A program made the position numbers and the translations under genes. Below the pieces are notes generated by a model. That model saw nothing but the letters and a program-made list of their open reading frames with translations. It had not been told where the DNA came from and searched no databases. From Bugula neritina (Eukaryota; Bryozoa; Gymnolaemata; Cheilostomatida; Bugulidae), in the NCBI GenBank assembly GCA_964035545.1, contig OZ037768.1, positions 9,725,241-9,789,240 on the forward strand: 64,000 nt of DNA. The letters are read 5' to 3'. Below, piece by piece: positions 60,795 to 64,000 of this stretch (positions are counted from its first letter, which is position 1; each line of letters begins with the position of its first letter).

Positions 60795-60912
60795 CACTGA
60801 GCTGGAATAGTTAATAATTATTGAGTTGATCGATCATAATCATAAGAATAGTCATCCTGCTTAGTGGTTCTAACCAATAAACTCAATAATTATTAACTAT
60901 TCCAGCTCAGTG
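60795..60912. repeat. Perfect 33-bp inverted repeat, 52-bp spacer
   Basis: The left arm 60795-60827 (CACTGAGCTGGAATAGTTAA...) is the exact reverse complement of the right arm 60880-60912. The spacer contains AGTGGTTCTAAC, which occurs again at the end of the right arm (60910-60920). The structure could extrude a cruciform or be a remnant of a small foldback element. Confidence 0.9.
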
Positions 60913-60919
60913 GTTCTAA

Positions 60920-61720
60920 CTGTTACTCTAAGGCTAAGCTCTGAAATAGTATTAGTACTACTACTAGCAATAGTTCATTAAGTCTGCACTTGTAATAATA
61001 CTTTTAGTTTTAGGTCTTAGAGGCAGCAAAGTCACTAAAATATAGTAATAGTTGCTACTCTTAGTCTTAAAGTTAATCTTAGAGTTAGTCTTACTCTTAG
61101 TCTTAGTGATACTGATAGTCTTACTCTTACTCTTAGTCTTAGTCTTACAGTTAGTAACTGTAAGACTAAGACTACAGTTAGTGTTACTGTTAGACTGTTA
61201 GTGTTAGTGTTACTGCTTTTATAATAATATTTTATAATAATATTATTATTATTAATATTGTAACTTGTAGTTTTTAGACCAACCCCAAGACTTAGTTTTC
61301 AATCATTAAATTTAATCTAATCTAATCATAATGACAATTATTAAATATTAATATTATTAATTAAACAATGATTGTTTTAATATTTATTCATATTATTATT
61401 AATATTTAAATTTTTTACATAAAAATTAAAGTTAGTTGTTGACTGTTATATTTATTGAATCAAAACAAAACCATTATCATTATGATTATTCATATTGTAA
61501 TACTAATACTCAGTAATAGTAATTGATTGTTATAGTTTATACTAATTTCAAATTAAAATTGTTCTATCCAATATCAATATGTTATTAAATATCAATATGT
61601 TATAGTTATACTTATATTAGTACTTATACTTGTACTGTTGTAGTTAATCCTAAGGTCTAATAGTTAATAATTATACTTATAGTCAATATATTAATCTAAT
61701 ATTTATAGTTGATGCTTACT
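60920..61720. repeat. Cryptic-repeat island with strand-flipping TTAGTC words
   Basis: Runs such as TTAGTCTTACTCTTAGTCTT switch to GTAAGACTAAGACTAC through a perfect palindrome (61135-61173). These are followed by GTTAGTGTTAGTGTTACTG and TATTATTATTAATATTG stretches. Confidence 0.7.
61135..61173. repeat. Perfect palindrome, 19-bp arms around one base
   Basis: AGTCTTAGTCTTACAGTTA, then G, then TAACTGTAAGACTAAGACT. It marks the point where the surrounding cryptic repeat changes strand. Confidence 0.9.
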
Positions 61721-62004
61721 ACTGATTTATAAATGTATTACTAATATTATTTTAAGTTGATGTTAATGGTATCAAATAGTAATATGAATATTTCTGATTT
61801 TTTTCATTTTGGCTCAGTTAAAGTAGAACTTTGTTGCAATTCTTAACAAATTGCAGGAAGACCTTTATTTTAAACCCTTCTCACATGCTTTATATGTACA
61901 ACAGCAAATTTCTGTTTACACTTGGTGTGCTTATTTAGCTCCACTTGTGTGATGTGTTGTTTGTAGCAGAGCTGTCAATAGTTCAATACTGTAAAAAAAA
62001 AATA

Positions 62005-62040
62005 CATGTGTGTGTGTGCGTGCTTGTGTGCCTGTGTGTG
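62005..62040. repeat. (TG)n-rich microsatellite
   Basis: About 36 bp of interrupted TG repeats preceded by a run of A. Confidence 0.8.
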
Positions 62041-62908
62041 GATTTTATATAAAATCTGTATATTTTAATATATAGCTCTGCGCAAACTGTTATATGTAAG
62101 CAGTGTTGCTTATTTATATGCACTGTGTAGTAATGTTTGGAACAATTTAAACACAACGCAATATTTCTATTCATAGTTTTAATTATGGCCACATGTTGTT
62201 GGCTGATATATTACTATCTTTATAGCTAGTGCCTAGTAGTAATAACTGCAACATATGCGTATAATAATTATTAGTGTACTATTACCGACATTAGCTTACA
62301 TGATGATATATCATATAAAGACACTAGAGCAATATATTTTATAGTGCATGAAGGCAAAGTTTTATGATATGAATATAATATGCGTAGTTCAGTAGTTCCA
62401 TACATATATACTTATGGGTTACTTTTGTAATGTTATGAATATATTTTTACAGTCTCACAATTGTAATCTTAAACTTACTTATTTTAAACAACTGCATTGT
62501 TTAGAATTGCATCAATTGCATTTATTATACAAAAATTGCTATGTGGCAGAAGAATTTTAAATGAATATTATAGAGTAACAGGGAAAGATACTCAAAAAAT
62601 AAAATAATTATAAATACCTTCAATTCTGATTCTCAATTAATTTTGATTTATAAATCCCTGTGGAGCTTAAACAGTTTGGATTCTCAAAACCTACATTTAC
62701 AATGACGCATAGCGAAACACAATCTTTCAAACTTTTTATTTGCTTTAATTATGCTTTGTTATAATTTCGATGTTGAGTTTTAAGGCGGTTCTACTATATT
62801 TTCTTCAGGCAAATGGTTGTTCATGGTGGCATTAATTTTTTTTCTATAAGTGTGTGAGATTGTCTATTTTTACTTTAGAATGTGCGCTGAAGACATTTAT
62901 TACTAGAG

Positions 62909-63712
62909 ATGTTTCAATTTATAAGAGAACTTGGAATCGGCCGGACTAATACTACTGAAATGGCTAACAAAGCCATTAAAAGTAATGACAGGAAAGACAG
63001 CAATTTGGGGAAGAAAAATAAAGCATTCAGACTCAGAAAGAAAAATGTTATGGAAGAATTAGAAAATTTAACTACCAAATATCCATATCATAGACCTGTG
63101 TTTCTTGGTTTGCGATCAAATGAGGAGCTACAAATGGCCTTACGCCATGCAGAACGCCCTCTTACTCTTCCAAAACGTTCCCTCCTACCAAAAATAGCTG
63201 GCTATGCAGAGTAAGCATAATTTTTGTCTGTATTCTTTCTATTCCTAGAAACTCAAGTTTATAGTCGCCATCGCTGTGAGAAAATCCCTGATGAAAGGTT
63301 TTTTTTGTTAAATCGGGCTAAGGACTTATTCAGATGAGGCACATGGGCTATTTTGACTGAATGCTCTTCCTAACATCACCAATGGCCTTTGTCGAGATTC
63401 AAACCCATGACTTCGTGCTTCATTGGCAGACACTCTAACGGCTAGACCACAGCTGCTCCCTATTCTTTCCACTCGTTGCATAATTATTAAGAACTCAATT
63501 TAACTTCTTTCTTAACATTGGTCACTCAAAGTAAAACGCTCTGGATTTTAATGTTGCTGGCTAAATTACTGGTTTCTGTTTTCAACACTATTAGGTGTGT
63601 GAATGGTGGTAAAAGCCTCTTTAATGAAGACCAAGCATCGGCTGTTGAATTGAACATGGAGTTCACCAACTATTCCAACTCTTCGGAGAAGGAGAACCCA
63701 TTACATCATTTG
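62909..63712 (+). CDS. PPM1H: PPM1H/J/M-family protein phosphatase, first two exons (partial)
   Basis: PPM1H-type enzymes are metal-dependent (PP2C-class) Ser/Thr phosphatases; human PPM1H dephosphorylates Rab GTPases. Exons 62909-63210 and 63595-63712 join in phase 2 (420 nt, 140 aa). The gene then continues beyond the window. The sequence KYPYHRPVFLGLRSNEE, then HAERPLTLPK and IAGYAECVNGGKSLFNEDQA, matches human PPM1H FPYGRPEFLGLSQDE, HIARPILILK and ATGYAEVINAGKSTHNEDQA. NEDQA is the start of the PP2C fold; the metal-binding DGH motif would lie in the next exon. The N-terminal 60 residues are basic and not conserved. The subfamily (H, J or M) cannot be fixed from this part. Confidence 0.85.
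63299..63460 (-). mobile_element. tRNA-derived SINE in intron 1 of the PPM1H-family gene
   Basis: On the minus strand it starts GGGAGCAGCTGTGGTCTAGC with A-box-like TGGTCTAGCCGTTAGAG. The B-box-like GGGTTTGAATCTC is at 63406-63394. It ends in an A-rich tail (T-rich on the plus strand, 63299-63308). Same family as the copy at 31926-32066, at about 160 bp. Confidence 0.8.
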
Positions 63713-64000
63713 GTAAATGTTGCACCTATTACAAAATGGCACCGGTGATGTACTGTGCGTAGTCTAAATGCTATTACAAGAGAAAAGTGGCACCCACAAA
63801 AACTTTTTTGTAGAAAATGTTTTACATGTATTTGCGTGATCAACATCTTTAAATGTTTTTATATACATCTGTATGAAATTTTCTTAAATTATCAAACATG
63901 TGTGGTGTTTTTGAAGATTTTTATGGAATTTTCTTATGCATTTGTATTCCGGTTTTCTGTTTAAAATGCCCAAAAAAGTATTTCCTCCATTTGAAATTGC
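63713..64000. other. Intron 2 of the PPM1H-family gene, running off the window
   Basis: After the donor TTG-GTAAAT at 63713 no further exon is evident before the edge. Confidence 0.6.

Larger units (their letters stand above)
59154..62908. other. Intergenic region upstream of the PPM1H-family gene
   Basis: It contains, in order, a probable solo LTR, a (TA)n tract, a 33-bp inverted repeat, a cryptic-repeat island and a TG-rich tract. No coding exon is recognised. The promoter of the PPM1H-family gene should lie toward the right end, but no clear motif is visible. Confidence 0.6.

Overview
The window is eukaryotic nuclear DNA from an animal, most likely a slowly evolving invertebrate. The evidence is: strongly AT-rich sequence; genes broken by many short canonical GT-AG introns; exon series that reconstruct full-length orthologues of conserved animal proteins; and tRNA-derived SINEs, a decayed LINE, a probable solo LTR and many microsatellites. 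I cannot name the species. Exon chains were assembled by hand from splice motifs, reading phase and remembered family sequences. Each full chain closes in frame (UBE3C 1071 aa, FBXO7 479 aa, PAN2 1235 aa, RACGAP1 650 aa, KNOP1-like 297 aa).

Layout. 1.3-11.3 kb (-): UBE3C, a HECT ubiquitin ligase. 11.3-15.4 kb: divergent spacer with a decayed LINE, a possible hAT-like MITE and low-complexity islands. 15.4-21.5 kb (+): FBXO7, an F-box protein with a UBL domain. 22.7-40.2 kb (-): PAN2, the catalytic subunit of the PAN2-PAN3 deadenylase; its largest intron holds an intronless gene on the opposite strand (26.7-27.9 kb) for a double CD20-like membrane protein with its own CCAAT and TATA boxes. 40.2-45.6 kb: divergent spacer between PAN2 and RACGAP1, with a probable shared promoter near 43.35 kb and large cryptic-repeat islands. 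45.6-49.7 kb (+): RACGAP1, the centralspindlin Rho-GAP. 51.6-54.6 kb (+): a KNOP1-like lysine-rich nucleolar protein built from repeated small exons. 55.1-56.7 kb (-): an unrecognised coiled-coil and basic protein. 58.2-59.2 kb (+), possibly starting at 57.8 kb: an unrecognised small protein. 59.2-62.9 kb: spacer with a probable solo LTR, a (TA)n tract, a perfect 33-bp inverted repeat and another cryptic-repeat island. 62.9 kb to the edge (+): the first two exons of a PPM1H/J/M-family phosphatase, cut off by the window.

The genes do not form one pathway. UBE3C and FBXO7 are adjacent, divergent and both linked to ubiquitin-proteasome function, which may be coincidence. Points most worth a second look are: a symmetric 75-nt PAN2 exon encoding a C-X5-C-X4-C-X3-H zinc finger; a 23-bp minisatellite that begins exactly at a PAN2 5' splice site and repeats that splice site about 21 times; the nested double-tetraspan gene; the clustering of strand-flipping cryptic repeats near the 5' ends of genes; and exon duplication in the KNOP1-like gene.
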